This document shows positions 35,201-47,170 of a stretch of DNA of 64,000 nucleotides, one piece after another. The position numbers were made by a program, and so were the translations under genes. The notes beneath the pieces are model-generated. The model searched no databases. It was not told the origin of the DNA and was given only the letters and a program-made list of their open reading frames with translations. Source of the stretch: Ptychodera flava (Eukaryota > Hemichordata > Enteropneusta > Ptychoderidae); assembly GCF_041260155.1 (NCBI RefSeq), contig NW_027248392.1:567501-631500 (forward strand). The letters are read 5' to 3'. Each line of letters begins with the position of its first letter. Position 1 is the stretch's first letter.

Positions 35201-35480
35201 TTTTTTTTTTTGATTATTTTTATCACAGTCGTGTGAGATGTCCTAGAAGTTTTTCAGAGTCATTCTTGGACCCATTTGAGTAAGATTATTTTTCCAAATT
35301 TTCTCTGTCATCCTAGCCTATTTATCATCTTTGAAATGAATGTGCCTGTTTGTTTTATATTAAATACTTACTATTTTCATGAATAGAAAGGCCTGAGATC
35401 CCTTCTTCATTTTGCACTTTTTCCATTACATATAGATTGAGCATTGACATATCTGAGCCTGAAGTGAATTCAAGTGATAG

Positions 35481-35513
<33 letters not shown>

Positions 35514-38500
35514 GGACTATGAGCCAAGTTTTGATATGTCTATTTTGTAAGTAAATACTTTCATTTATATTGTTAATACTAAAGAACAATACCAGTTCCC
35601 AATTATGAAGTGTGTGCCCCTGACAAATCACTTGTTTGTAGTGCATTTGTAAATTACTAGAAAACACCTTTTTTCCCTGTTAGAGTTTTGTCTTCTATGT
35701 CACCTTCCTGAAAGGATAAATTAGACAACTGTTTGTCCTTTATCCCTATATTATGGGTTATCGTAAACATTTGCTATGACTACTGTCCAAGCTGTCATAA
35801 AGTCACCAGCAGTGTTTCAGTTGTTTTTCTTATACTATTTCTCAGGATTGATGGTGTAGAATTTTTTCCTGCCTTGAGTGATGATGAAGTTGTAGAAGAT
35901 GGTGGTACATACGATGACGATGAAGAAATCGAAGATGACATAGATGATATACAACTGCCAGGTCTACGAAGAGTTCTCACCGAGGAAGATGGAGCACGCC
36001 TTCTTGATGACAGAACATGTCTTGTGTTCCTGGAACAACTCATTATCTTAGGCAAACAAAGTATTCGCCGTATCTGTGCCGTCAAATCGTGTAATGGTGA
36101 GATTTCACCTACTTCATCGTTTGTTGGCTCAGCTTTGTATTTAAAGTGGGTAAGTCTGTACTATCAATGTATGCCTTTTTATACTTGCACATAGAAATAC
36201 TGTTGATGGCTTGTATTGAGTTCCACATATAATTGTCCATATATGTTCACCTTACACTAAGATAACTGTGGGCTTTGATAGACACAACAGCACCAGGTAG
36301 CGTCTTCCTTTCAATGTCTTGGTATGCCATACCGTAATAGGGGTGTTGTTATTTTTGACTAGCCTTAATATGTATTAATAGCATAGAAGGAAATGTGACA
36401 CTTTCAGCTGGTACACTACAGTGATGCATGCAGAAAGTAAATTGGTATTTTTACCGACTTCCTTTACATCAGTACTGATTGTGGATGATATGTGCTGTTA
36501 ATGACATGTCCAGCTGGCCATCTTGAATATGAATGGTGTTCCCAACCAATCCTCAAAAGGAGGCTCCATAGTGGTGATTTGTTGACAGCTGCTGCCATTC
36601 TACTCTCAGGAAATAATTATGGCAAAATTAAGTTTTTAGCTGATATTTTATCATTAAAATTTGTAGTCCGTCAACATATTACAAGATCCAAAGTACATAC
36701 CTTCTGCCTGCTATAGATGAATATTGGAGACAGCATCAACTAGAGGTATTAAACTCATTTGACGGCCAAGAACTTGTGATACTAGGTAACTGTTGTTTAA
36801 TTCAGATCAAGTTTTGTTCCTTTAATTTTGCCATTGTAATTTTTTCCACCATTTTAATAAAGTGCAAGCCCTTGTTCACAGTTGATGAGTAATATATCTT
36901 TAGGAACACAATTTATTCTGGTCAGAAGCAGTGCTTGGGTACACTTTTATATGTTTGACCAATATCTTTTCTGCTCTTTGTCGAAAGGGGATGGACGAAT
37001 GGATTCACCAGGGTTCTGTGCCCAATACTGTTCATACACAATGATGGAAGACACCAGCAAGAAGATCCTGTCTATAATAACAATGGACAAGAGGGCCACA
37101 GACAAGAAATCAACGAATCTAGAAAAGGCATGCTTTCAGTTAAGTCTTGATGCACTACAAGAAAAGGGTCTACAAATAAAAGAAGTGGTCACCGACGCCC
37201 ATATGCAGGTTACATCACTGATGAGTAAGGACACCATTAATGTTTCAGCTTTGACATGTAGACATGTTTTTGTGAAGTAATCATTGTGCAAGTAGTAATT
37301 ACAGCTATGGTCATGGAGATATTGTTTCTGAAAAAATACTGATTACACATGATTTATGTATGAAACTATCATGATATTAGTGAATTTTTATTGTTCAAGT
37401 ATCAGTTTAAATAGAACTTCCTTGCTTGGTATTACAGAAATTTATAAAATCATACATTCCCTATCTTACAGAGAAGTCATATCCTGGCATCAAGCACTCA
37501 CATGATATGTGGCATGCGGCCAAGAATTTATGCAAAAAGATTGTGAAGGTTTGTAAGTTTTTCATATGAAACCAATGCCTTTCCAGTGATGTAGATGTTG
37601 GCAGACAGCAAAAGCAATCAGGTCTGAGCAAAAATGTGCTGGCTGTCAAAAATTTTACAGTGTTCATTAAACATTTGTAACATTTTCTGGCGACAGCAGG
37701 TTTTGACACAACTTGTAACAACCTATGATTTTACATGTGCTGCTTGCAACAAATTTTTCTACGTCCATGCTCTCTGTTTTATTGTTTTAATTTGTAATGT
37801 GTAGATTTGTAATCATCAATCTCTGGGCATTACACTAAGATGATATCACACATGACAATTTTAGTGCACAATCTGTGTAAAAACAAGTCTACTTTTCTTT
37901 CAGCCTGCTGTAAAGACATACAATAACATTGCACATCATTCGGTGTCTTCAACATCCTGAGCCACTCACATTTATTACATCATTAATTTGTCTCACCTAA
38001 ACCATTCGGATATGTACAGCTGACATACATGATAAGCTGCATATAACATGTATGAACAAACATGACAAATCAGTGTTGTTTATTACATTTCTTCATGTTT
38101 TTTAAATCATTAGGCTGGGCAAAATAAAGAATGCAAAGGGCTGCTGAAATGGACTTCACACATTGTAAATCATTTTTGGTATAGCTGCCAAAAAGCATCT
38201 GGCATTGACGAATTTCTGGTAGGTTAAAATGATTATTGATATTGTTTCATTGTTGATGTTTCTTTGCTCCTATTTTGAGTGTATTACACGGCCTGTTTCA
38301 GATATTAGTGTGTGGTTAGACCTGAATAAAGTCTACATATTTCAATTTGTTTTAAAAAGAACAGTAGCTAGCACACAATAATGCAAGCTAATCTATAGCT
38401 TCCAGAGCAATGCCCACTCAATCTGTTCCGTAGTCTGTGTGAACGTCCGTGTCAAGATAACTGGATATATGGCACGCCACACTCGCTTTTGGAGAGTCGT

Positions 38501-40975
38501 ACTCCACTACAAAAATCCCCACCGGTTTAGTGCAAACAGAAATTCTGAGTACAGGTATCAAGTCAAGGGAAGGACCTTTCATATGTCTTTTTGAGGAGTT
38601 ATCTCATTTGAACAAGGATTCAAACCTGCTGAGCTATCATGAGGTACAGCAAGGAAGTTTGCCTAGCAGACCAGTAGCGTACACTAGGCTGTTCGATCAA
38701 TGTTATGACCGCTGTAGGATCAATAATGGTGTCATGTTCGGTCTCTCGACATCTCCCTTTGCTTAGCCATGCGATTTTCCAGTCAAACACTGCGAAACCC
38801 GCTTGTTTTCTCTATTTGACTATTTCTTGCCATGTATTACAAGAAGAAGTTAGCAAGTGGTGGTATCAAGAGTGGGTCGTGGGTCAAGTCTGTCGCTGGG
38901 CTGGTACATTGTTGGACTGGATTTTCTTATATCAGTGTAGGTCAACACGGCGACCATCTTCCCTATGGATACAACAGCATCTCCCATGTCCTGCTCTGGC
39001 TTGCTGATCATGGTCTTGAGTGTAATTTTTGTGGGGCATTGTGCTTGTTGCTGGCCTATTAAAATACATGTATATATACAATGTTGATCATTTAAGTGAT
39101 GTTTTATTGCTGTACTGCACATACCATTGTGTACAACCAATCTGAACATCTGCGATCAAAGCCCATTTTGTTCACCATGACTGCGTGTAGGAGCTCGTAT
39201 CTCAGCATTTGTCAGAGAAATGCTTCTATTTCCTATCCAGTACTCTGATAAGTCTTCTGATGGAGACATTTTTAACATACTACCACTTTGTTGTTGTTTT
39301 ACAGGAGATCTGGTGTGGTGTTATTCACCATACAATAAATGAACACACTTGGGGGTTGTGTATGGTAGAAGTAACAGAATGCAGTGTGACCATGGACCCC
39401 TTGCAGAACTAAGTGATGATAGAGAGTACCTCCAGAAGAACAGCACTGCGCACCTGGCTCTTCGGAATATTGTCTTTGACAAGGCTTTCCTGAAGAAGAT
39501 TCACTACCTCTTAAATTACAGGTAAGCATCATTCAATATCTAGATTGTCCACAGTACTTTGGTAATCTTACCTGTGCTTGTTTTGTTTATTTGTATCTTC
39601 AATAAGTGAATCGATGAACTGCTATGGCGATGTTTTTAAATGTGATAACCCAAAATAGTAAAGACCTTAGGTGATGCAGGTTGGTAAGTATGGTGTGTAG
39701 ACTTTCTGACAAGGTTCTGAACGTTAGGGACACAAATAAGTCAGTCGGAGATGCAGCCTTACATGTATTTTTGCTGGTGTGTGTAGAATGGGAGGATTGA
39801 GGTAATTTGGTATGTAAAGTTAACATTTTACTGTGTTTTTCTTGTGCAGATCAACAGCTGATTTGGAGTCATTCCAGCAGCATATTTTGATGTATGCCTC
39901 TAAAAGGAATGCATATACACCACCAGCATATAGAGCCAGGAACATCTTAGCAGCATTAGACCATAATGCACACCATGACAGGGGAATGAGCCAAAATAAG
40001 GAGGGTCAAGATATGTAAGTCTGAAAAAACTTTATTGTAACATCATCAAACGTAAATGCAGACTAGAACGTATTTATAAATACAGATGTTTTGTGGTGCT
40101 GCTGTGTTCTTCAAATTAAAGGCCCTTTTGGCAATCTCTAGGGTTATGTCTTTCCAATTTTAAATTTGTCTCCCACTGTTCATTACATTATGCAAAAGAC
40201 ATCAAACACAAACCAGATGGATTCATTGGTCATCATTTGGTACTGATAAGCATTTATGCATACACATGTAGTTATCTCAGGTCATTTTATATGGTTGCAA
40301 GGAAAAATGTACAAAGAAATAGCATATTTAAATACAAGGGAGGTATTCCTTACATACTGATGTTATGAAAGTATAATTATTGTGATAGTTGTGCAGTCAA
40401 TAGACCCTCAAGCGTCAGTGTGGTGTAAGTTTGTAAAGTTGGCATTTTGTTGAAATTATGTCAAAGTTGTTTCTACTCTAAAAGCCAACATAATAATGAG
40501 AAACAAGGCAATAAGTAGTCCTTTCATAGCAAGAATAAAAATGGCATTTGGTGCATGAAAAATTTTGAACAGCTTATTATCTAATCTTTGCATTGTTGTA
40601 TATGAACCCTGGTACTGATGGCAAGGGATAGAAAAAAGAAAGAGGAATTCAGTATGATATTGCTAAGCAGTAAGGTTGGTTTTCAGAATAACAGTGGAAT
40701 TAATATCTTCATTTATACGTCACAGATACCACAGGAAATACAACAAAAAGAGCAGCAGATGGTCTGCAGCTCCCGTTAAAGCGCCTAAAACCTACCCATA
40801 CATTGCACCATTGAAGAAACTAATTTTGGACAAGCGAATACAGGATACACACGGAATGCAGAAAAGAAAAGAGCTTGAGGCGGATGACCCAAGAAGAATT
40901 TCACTTCATCTTGCACCAACTGCACCACCATCCACTGCCACTCTAGTTCAAGAGAAAATATCCCGAAGAAATTAA
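32021..40975 (+). CDS. multi-exon DDE transposase-like gene (degraded copy)
   Basis: About 15 exons. Exon 1 (32021-32281) starts MATAESPADSTRQRKRSGRP, basic and Ser-rich. Exons 2-8 (to 36149) are largely acidic and disordered, with an Asp run at 35480-35510, and end in SALYLKW. Exons 9-13 hold the catalytic core: CPAGHLEYEWCSQPILKR, GDGRMDSPGFCAQYC, VVTDAHMQ, HSHDMWHAAKNL, INEHTW. Exons 14-15 encode RSTADLESFQQHILMYASKR and YHRKYNKKSSRWSAAPVK. I recognise this as a family found in many marine animals and fishes. The D (GDG), D (TDAH, a DxxH motif) and E (NEHTW) form a plausible DDE triad. Exon 1/2 and 4/5 phases do not match, exon 9 lacks an AG acceptor and has a 1-bp shift, and exon 13 has a 1-bp shift at a G run. 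It is either decaying or mis-assembled. Confidence 0.8.
32845..32943 (+). CDS. transposase exon 2
   Basis: YYKHPDVETEKSKTLHESQ and onward, donor GGGTAATT in phase 2. A degraded duplicate of the exon and its flanks lies about 290 bp downstream (33112-33230) and contains stops. The phase with exon 1 does not match using visible sites. Confidence 0.5.
33442..33470. mobile_element. 29-bp hairpin with 7-bp flanking direct repeats
   Basis: CACAGTCCCTC, a 7-bp loop, then GAGGGACTGTG, flanked on both sides by GTTTGAA (33435-33441 and 33471-33477). It has the form of a minimal inverted-repeat insertion with a target duplication, in a transposase intron. Confidence 0.6.
33548..33988 (+). CDS. transposase exons 3 and 4 (disordered region)
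   Basis: Exon 3 is 33548-33679 (SDKPSPATQAFPVTSTPW through SSVESDR) and exon 4 is 33878-33988 (RGASISGIEELSGQEKS through SGR). Both junctions are phase 2 with clear GT-AG signals. Ser/Pro/Glu-rich, low complexity, presumably a linker. Confidence 0.65.
34513..35546 (+). CDS. transposase exons 5-7 (acidic linker)
   Basis: Exon 5 (about 34513-34628) repeats a P/S-x-LVQSER theme already seen as PIQSGR at the end of exon 4, but needs a frame change at its acceptor. Exon 6 (35229-35279) reads RVRCPRSFSESFLDPF. Exon 7 (35436-35546) contains ten consecutive Asp codons (GAT)n followed by EDYEPSFDMS. Confidence 0.55.
35846..36149 (+). CDS. transposase exon 8
   Basis: 101 codons, acceptor TCTCAG, donor GTAAGT. 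An acidic start (DDDEEIEDDIDD) leads into RTCLVFLEQLIILGKQSI, CAVKSCNGEI and SALYLKW, the usual entry to the catalytic part of this family. CxVxSCxGxI with the following CPxGH could form a zinc site. Confidence 0.78.
36504..38218 (+). CDS. transposase exons 9-12 (catalytic core, first and second Asp)
   Basis: Exon 9 (~36504-36785) has CPAGHLEYEWCSQPILKR, AAAILLSGNNYGKI and, after a 1-bp shift near 36680, YLLPAIDEYWRQHQLE. Exon 10 (36988-37224) has GDGRMDSPGFCAQYC and VVTDAHMQ. Exon 11 (37472-37548) has KHSHDMWHAAKNLCKKI. Exon 12 (38114-38218) has WTSHIVNHFWYSCQ. Exon 10-12 borders have consensus splice sites and matching phases. The first two catalytic acids are proposed in GDG and TDAH. Confidence 0.8.
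39305..39521 (+). CDS. transposase exon 13 (catalytic Glu), frameshifted at a G run
   Basis: GVIHHTINEHTWG contains the proposed catalytic Glu. The following CDHGPLAELSDDREYLQK is in another frame, reached by one extra base in the GGGGG run at 39351-39355. Both borders have consensus splice sites, and the exon length then fits phase 0 in and phase 2 out. Confidence 0.75.
39850..40975 (+). CDS. transposase exons 14-15 (C-terminus)
   Basis: Exon 14 (39850-40014) reads STADLESFQQHILMYASKR and ARNILAALDHNAHHDRG. Exon 15 (40726-40975) reads YHRKYNKKSSRWSAAPVK and YPYIAPLKKLILDKR, ending at TAA. Both are intact and strongly typical of the family. Confidence 0.85.
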
Positions 40976-41012
40976 ATTCAAAGTTGACTGACACTGAAAA
41001 CCAAAATGAACA

Positions 41013-41276
41013 CTATTCTAGTCTAGACGGAACAAACCCAGTATATCGGCTGTAGGGGTCAGGATATCTGTCCCGAATTGCCCAGACACAACAACTGGGA
41101 ATCACCATACGGTTCCCTGTTCCAAGACGGCCATGTTGCCACATGACATATTGTCTGTAAGCAGCATGTCTGTTGGCATCATTGTTGTCATCACTGTCGT
41201 CTGTGGCAAATATCTCTCTTCTGTATATCCTCATCATGGCTAGTACTGCTTCGTTTAATATCAGCACATCAAATTC
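41013..41276 (-). CDS. ballast gene exon 4: P2X7-like core
   Basis: Acceptor TATTAG, 87 codons and a TAG. HAAYRQYVMWQHGRLGTGN and VIPSCCVWAIRDRYPDPYSR are the most diagnostic P2X7-ballast motifs, and this exon is intact. Its stop is 37 bp from the transposase stop on the other strand, so the two 3' UTRs must overlap. Confidence 0.88.
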   Translation of the reverse strand, partial: EFDVLILNEAVLAMMRIYRREIFATDDSDDNNDANRHAAYRQYVMWQHGRLGTGNRMVIPSCCVWAIRDRYPDPYSRYTGFVPSRLE

Positions 41277-44200
41277 CTAATAAAGAAATGAAAAAATAAC
41301 ATGTCCGTGTCAAGAAAACAAGAACAGACACCATCAGTATATAACAATTGGCAATTTTTTCCCTTCAGCTGGATTACCCACCCACATACATAGTATCAAC
41401 ACACACCCCTCCCTATATTTTGGTGGATAGCACCAGTTCATGTGTTCTTTTGTTCCAGTCAATTCTCCTGTGTGCGACAGTGAGTGATATCTCATGTAGC
41501 TTAGGTCGCCCCTCTGACAATCATATCAGTAGAGCAGAGATTGACCAATTACCCTAACTGAAACATTCAACTAGCAGCATGCTAGGAGCTATGCAGTTAA
41601 GTACAATCATTGTGCGCATAAATTTTGGAATTTTAAAAGATGTTTTTCACCTAGCAGTGTTTTGCTTTGTTTTTTTCTTTCCAATTTTTGACAATGACAA
41701 TCTAAATAAAACAGTTACCTGGAGTTCATTCAGTCCTTTTTATACAGACCCTCAAATCATCAGGTAGTTGCAGTTGTCAGTTTGCCAAATCAACTCAAAA
41801 TAGCAACAATTCAGTGTACAAAGTACACTAGTTTTGATATGAATTATGTTTTTATGGTCAAAAATTGATATCCATACAGTTTCATGTTATGAAGCTGTAA
41901 CTTACATGTCATATATCACAGAAGAGGTGTATCGATTGCTGAGTTGTTTTTATAATTCAGAGTGAACTCTGTAAGGCTGTATCTCTTCAGAAATGTTTAT
42001 GTCAGATTCACTTTCAAATTGTTACAGTTTATCTGAACAGCATATGTGGTAAGATTATGTCTGTATTTCAGTCAAAGGTGTAAGACTAGTACTGTACTGT
42101 TGTCAACATTTACACAGGTTCTCAAGATTACTAAATCTGAAAATATCAATTTATATTAGTCCTTGACAACCAGTTCCCTATTACTTTTTAGTCAACCAGT
42201 CAAATTAGTGAGTTACAACAGAATTTCAGCTGAAGATTTGTTAAATACGTACTGGTGTTCTTGATTTACAGTTTTGTGGATGCATTTCACAACAAACCCG
42301 CTCAACTTCTGTTGGCATCTGCCGACATCTTGTGCATACACACCAGTCAGGAGGTGGGGTCGTTGGGGGGGGGGGGATGGTATCCCTGCTGTTCTGGTAC
42401 AACCGGAAAAACTAGGTCATGCACCAGCCCAGGATCACGATCCACCATCCTTTTCACCAAAGTTCGTAACTCTGGAGCGTCCATGCTTTCAACAGCTGCC
42501 TATACAGAAACAAAATTTTGAGTAGTTTACAATGAGAATGAATGAGCTTTATGTTTATGGATTATTGAATTATATTTTATATCAATATGAAAAATATATA
42601 AACATGTTTATACTTTACCTCTAGTCTTTGGCTTCTTTGATGTAAGCGGGCTACAGCATCACCTATCGAAACTGATAGAGCCCCCCCTACTAGTGCCTCG
42701 CCCACGTCTTCCTCTTGACCTTGTAGCTCCTCTCCCCCTTATGCTAGTGCCCCTGCCTCTTCCTCTACCTCTGCCACGACCCCGACTTCTATGTCCTCGT
42801 TGACCTCTGTCTCTTGAACTTGAACTTGACTCATCAGTTGAACTTGCCTGAAATAATGACATATTAGATTTACCGTCTGCTACTGAATGCTAAAATTTTT
42901 CAAAAAAATCAAAGGAAAACAAAGACTGACAAATTTTCAGTGGCCATGTCATTATAGGGTAAATTGACATTTCAATTGTTTTTGGTTTTTGCTAGAGAAA
43001 TTAGCCTTGCACTATAAATTGAAGTAATTTACCTGATTTAGCCCTTCGCACTGGCAAAAGACTATGAAAACATTCAATTCCAAAAGGAGGATGGGACATT
43101 GACAAGGCTTGTTATAATCAGTGTTCTCCCCAGAGCTATTTATTATAGAGTGGTGGCCGCCACTCTATAATTTTTGGTAAACAATAGGAACTCATTACCA
43201 TAACAATTACATTTATTGTTATGCAAATTAGCCGCTACTCTATCAGAAAATCCTGGGGAGATCACTGTATAATTGATGTAAATAATGCCAATCCTGCCCT
43301 GAACGTGACCTTCAGGTATAGAAATAGCAGATTTTTTGCCAGAGTCTGACAGATTTTTAAACAGGCTCGTCATGCCGTTGAAGGACAGGCTGCAAAACAT
43401 AAACTCTTGTTTTTAACATGTAAGGAATTTTACCATGATGAATCCATAATTCTGTCATTCGGTAGGCTGAATATAAGAATAATTGGGGTCTGATGGCTTT
43501 TTACATCGCTAGTTCAAGAAATTTTGTCAAATCGGTTGATCTAGTTACGACCATGGAGCTAAAATGTACCATGATACAACTTTCGCAAACATTTTCTGAA
43601 ACCACTCAAACCTTTTCTTTGTTCATCATCTTCAAACCATGGACGTACCATGATCAAGCTTAGCTTCAAACAAATGTTGTTTTCACGGTTCGCTCATGAA
43701 CAGTTTATCTACCCTCCATGAGTTTATAGAGCAATAAAATTTATAACAAAGACGTCGATCAAACGTTACATTTTTTCGTACGCTGGATTTTTGGAAATAA
43801 TTCAAGAACAACGCTATCACAGCTAGCTAGCCCTGGGTACGACGCTGTGTGTTCCGCTACAGCTAATCGCCCCGCTCACCACAGCTGTAGCGGAACACAC
43901 AGCATCGTATGCAGGGCTAACAGCTAGTAAACTTGGCCAAATTCAGATTGAGGCCGTCCTCAACACTGTATTATGAACTGTATTGCATGAAAAAGAACGT
44001 TAGCTTTATCGTTGGCGATCGGTTGTAGCGTTGTGATTGCAAGCATGCGGGTATCGCCATTCAATCACATCGACTTCCTGTGTAATAATGTTTACACTTC
44101 TGGCGTTCATTAGCTATTGTTTCGACTTCGCGTGTGTACCGGTAATGATACATTGCGAAAGTGCGTAACTTCTATCGATCAAAATTACGATCATTATGAT

Positions 44201-44524
44201 GCTCGAAAAAAGTTTTGCTGGTAGTTTTTATACTAGCGATTCCACTTTCTGCTGTAATTGTTCAAGAAAAAAATATATGTCAGAAATCACCTCGCTTCTA
44301 CGGTGTTTGGAGAAATACACAAACGAGACATAAGCATAGACTGCCAGTCTGCAGAACGGAAAAGTCATTTTGCCGGTACCGGGATGTCATCGTTGTTGTT
44401 GTTGTCTTACTTTTAGATAAGTTTCTTTATTCTCTGATCGATGCAAGTCAATGCGGTTACGATTTTCATGGACTATTTATTATTGAAAAGAACAACTTGT
44501 ATTTGTACTTACCTCGTAATCCAT
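41013..44524 (-). CDS. RG-rich protein with P2X7-type cytoplasmic ballast domain
   Basis: Four exons on the minus strand: 44513-44524 (MDYE), 42619-42847, 42253-42499 and 41013-41276, about 249 residues. The first part is Ser-rich, then an RG/RGG-type stretch (HRSRGRGRGRGRGRG), usual in RNA- or DNA-binding tails. The rest matches the P2X7 receptor intracellular domain: DWCVCTRCRQMPTEVERVCC, then HAAYRQYVMWQHGRLGTGN and MVIPSCCVWAIRDRYPDP, with its conserved Cys/His zinc ligands. There are no membrane segments and no P2X channel. In P2X7 this domain binds zinc and guanine nucleotide. Here its role is unknown, possibly an accessory factor of the transposon. Exon 2 has 7 G where 6 keep frame, exon 3 has 12 C where 11 keep frame. 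With those single changes all phases are 0. This is either homopolymer miscalling or recent mutation. Confidence 0.82.
42253..42499 (-). CDS. ballast gene exon 3: Cys-rich zinc site
   Basis: Acceptor TGTATAG, donor GTACGT. It reads APELRTLVKRMVDRDPGLVH, a Pro run, then PPDWCVCTRCRQMPTEVER and VCCEMHPQNC. The frame changes across the 12-base C run (42365-42376 on the plus strand, as G). Eleven would restore one frame and the exon phase. Confidence 0.8.
42619..42847 (-). CDS. ballast gene exon 2: Ser-rich and RG-rich region
   Basis: Acceptor TATTTCAG, donor GTAAAG. ASSTDESSSSSRDRGQRG leads into GRGRGRGRGRG and ends IGDAVARLHQRSQRLE. The frame changes across a 7-G run (42681-42687). Six would restore it. 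Confidence 0.75.
43119..43267. mobile_element. hAT-type MITE
   Basis: CAGTGTTCTCCCCAG at the left and CTGGGGAGATCACTG at the right are inverted ends. TATAAT is repeated on both sides (43113-43118, 43268-43273), part of a hAT-like duplication. Inside is a further palindrome around GTGGCCGCCAC. 149 bp, non-coding, in intron 1 of the ballast gene. Confidence 0.75.
43828..43919. mobile_element. GC-rich hairpin (TAGCCCTG...CAGGGCTA)
   Basis: A 92-bp near-perfect hairpin with arms containing GCTGTGTGTTCCGCTACAGC. It shares its CAGGGCT end and CTGTGTGTT core with the hairpins at 48814 and 49147, so it is probably one small MITE family. Confidence 0.65.
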
Positions 44525-44579
44525 TGTGCTTTGTAAATGGCTCGAGGTCAAGGAGATTACGGGCTTGCGAATTCAGGCT

Positions 44580-44610
44580 TACGCATGCGCACTCCTGTCG
44601 ACTGACGTAA
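44580..44610 (-). promoter_or_regulatory. NRF1-like and CRE-like sites before the ballast gene
   Basis: On the minus strand TGCGCATGCGTA (44580-44591) and TTACGTCA (44603-44610) lie 56-86 bp upstream of the ATG at 44524. Arrangement and distance mirror the transposase promoter at the other end. No TATA box. Confidence 0.55.
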
Positions 44611-44838
44611 TTACAGTCTGTGTAGTTCTTAAGCGCGCTGTTCAAACATGGCGACTTGTGCAAATCGCGGCGATGACCGAACGAAGATTAAACGGCGGCG
44701 TATGCCTCATTTGGGTAAATTCAAACACTCTTATAATGATACATTGACTTTATTGAAGTTCCCGGTCACATTCGAGTAAATAGTTTTGGGTTTTTTAAAT
44801 CGAAAAAATGTCAAAAGATACAAATAATGTCCCTTTAA

Positions 44839-47170
<2,332 letters not shown>

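Larger units (their letters stand above)
31725..44834. mobile_element. 13.1-kb two-gene DNA transposon, TTAA target site (Kolobok-like)
   Basis: TTAA at 31721-31724 is followed by AGGGACATTA, and TAATGTCCCT is followed by TTAA at 44835-44838. The inverted ends match over about 25 bp (21 identical; the shared inner block is TTTTGAC). Inside lie two convergent multi-exon genes, a plus-strand DDE transposase (32021-40975) and a minus-strand ballast-domain gene (41013-44524), with their stop codons 37 bp apart. TTAA duplication is known for piggyBac and Kolobok elements. The transposase motifs do not look like piggyBac, so Kolobok-like is the inference. Nested inside are a hAT-type MITE and two hairpins. 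The transposase has lost its frame in places, so this copy may be immobile. Confidence 0.8.

Noticed and set aside
44649..44780. Plus-strand frame MATCANRGDDRTKIKRRRMP at the right transposon end, starting like the transposase (ATGGCGACT)
   Set aside because: It runs outward to a stop inside the element. Possible upstream or antisense exon, but no continuation found.
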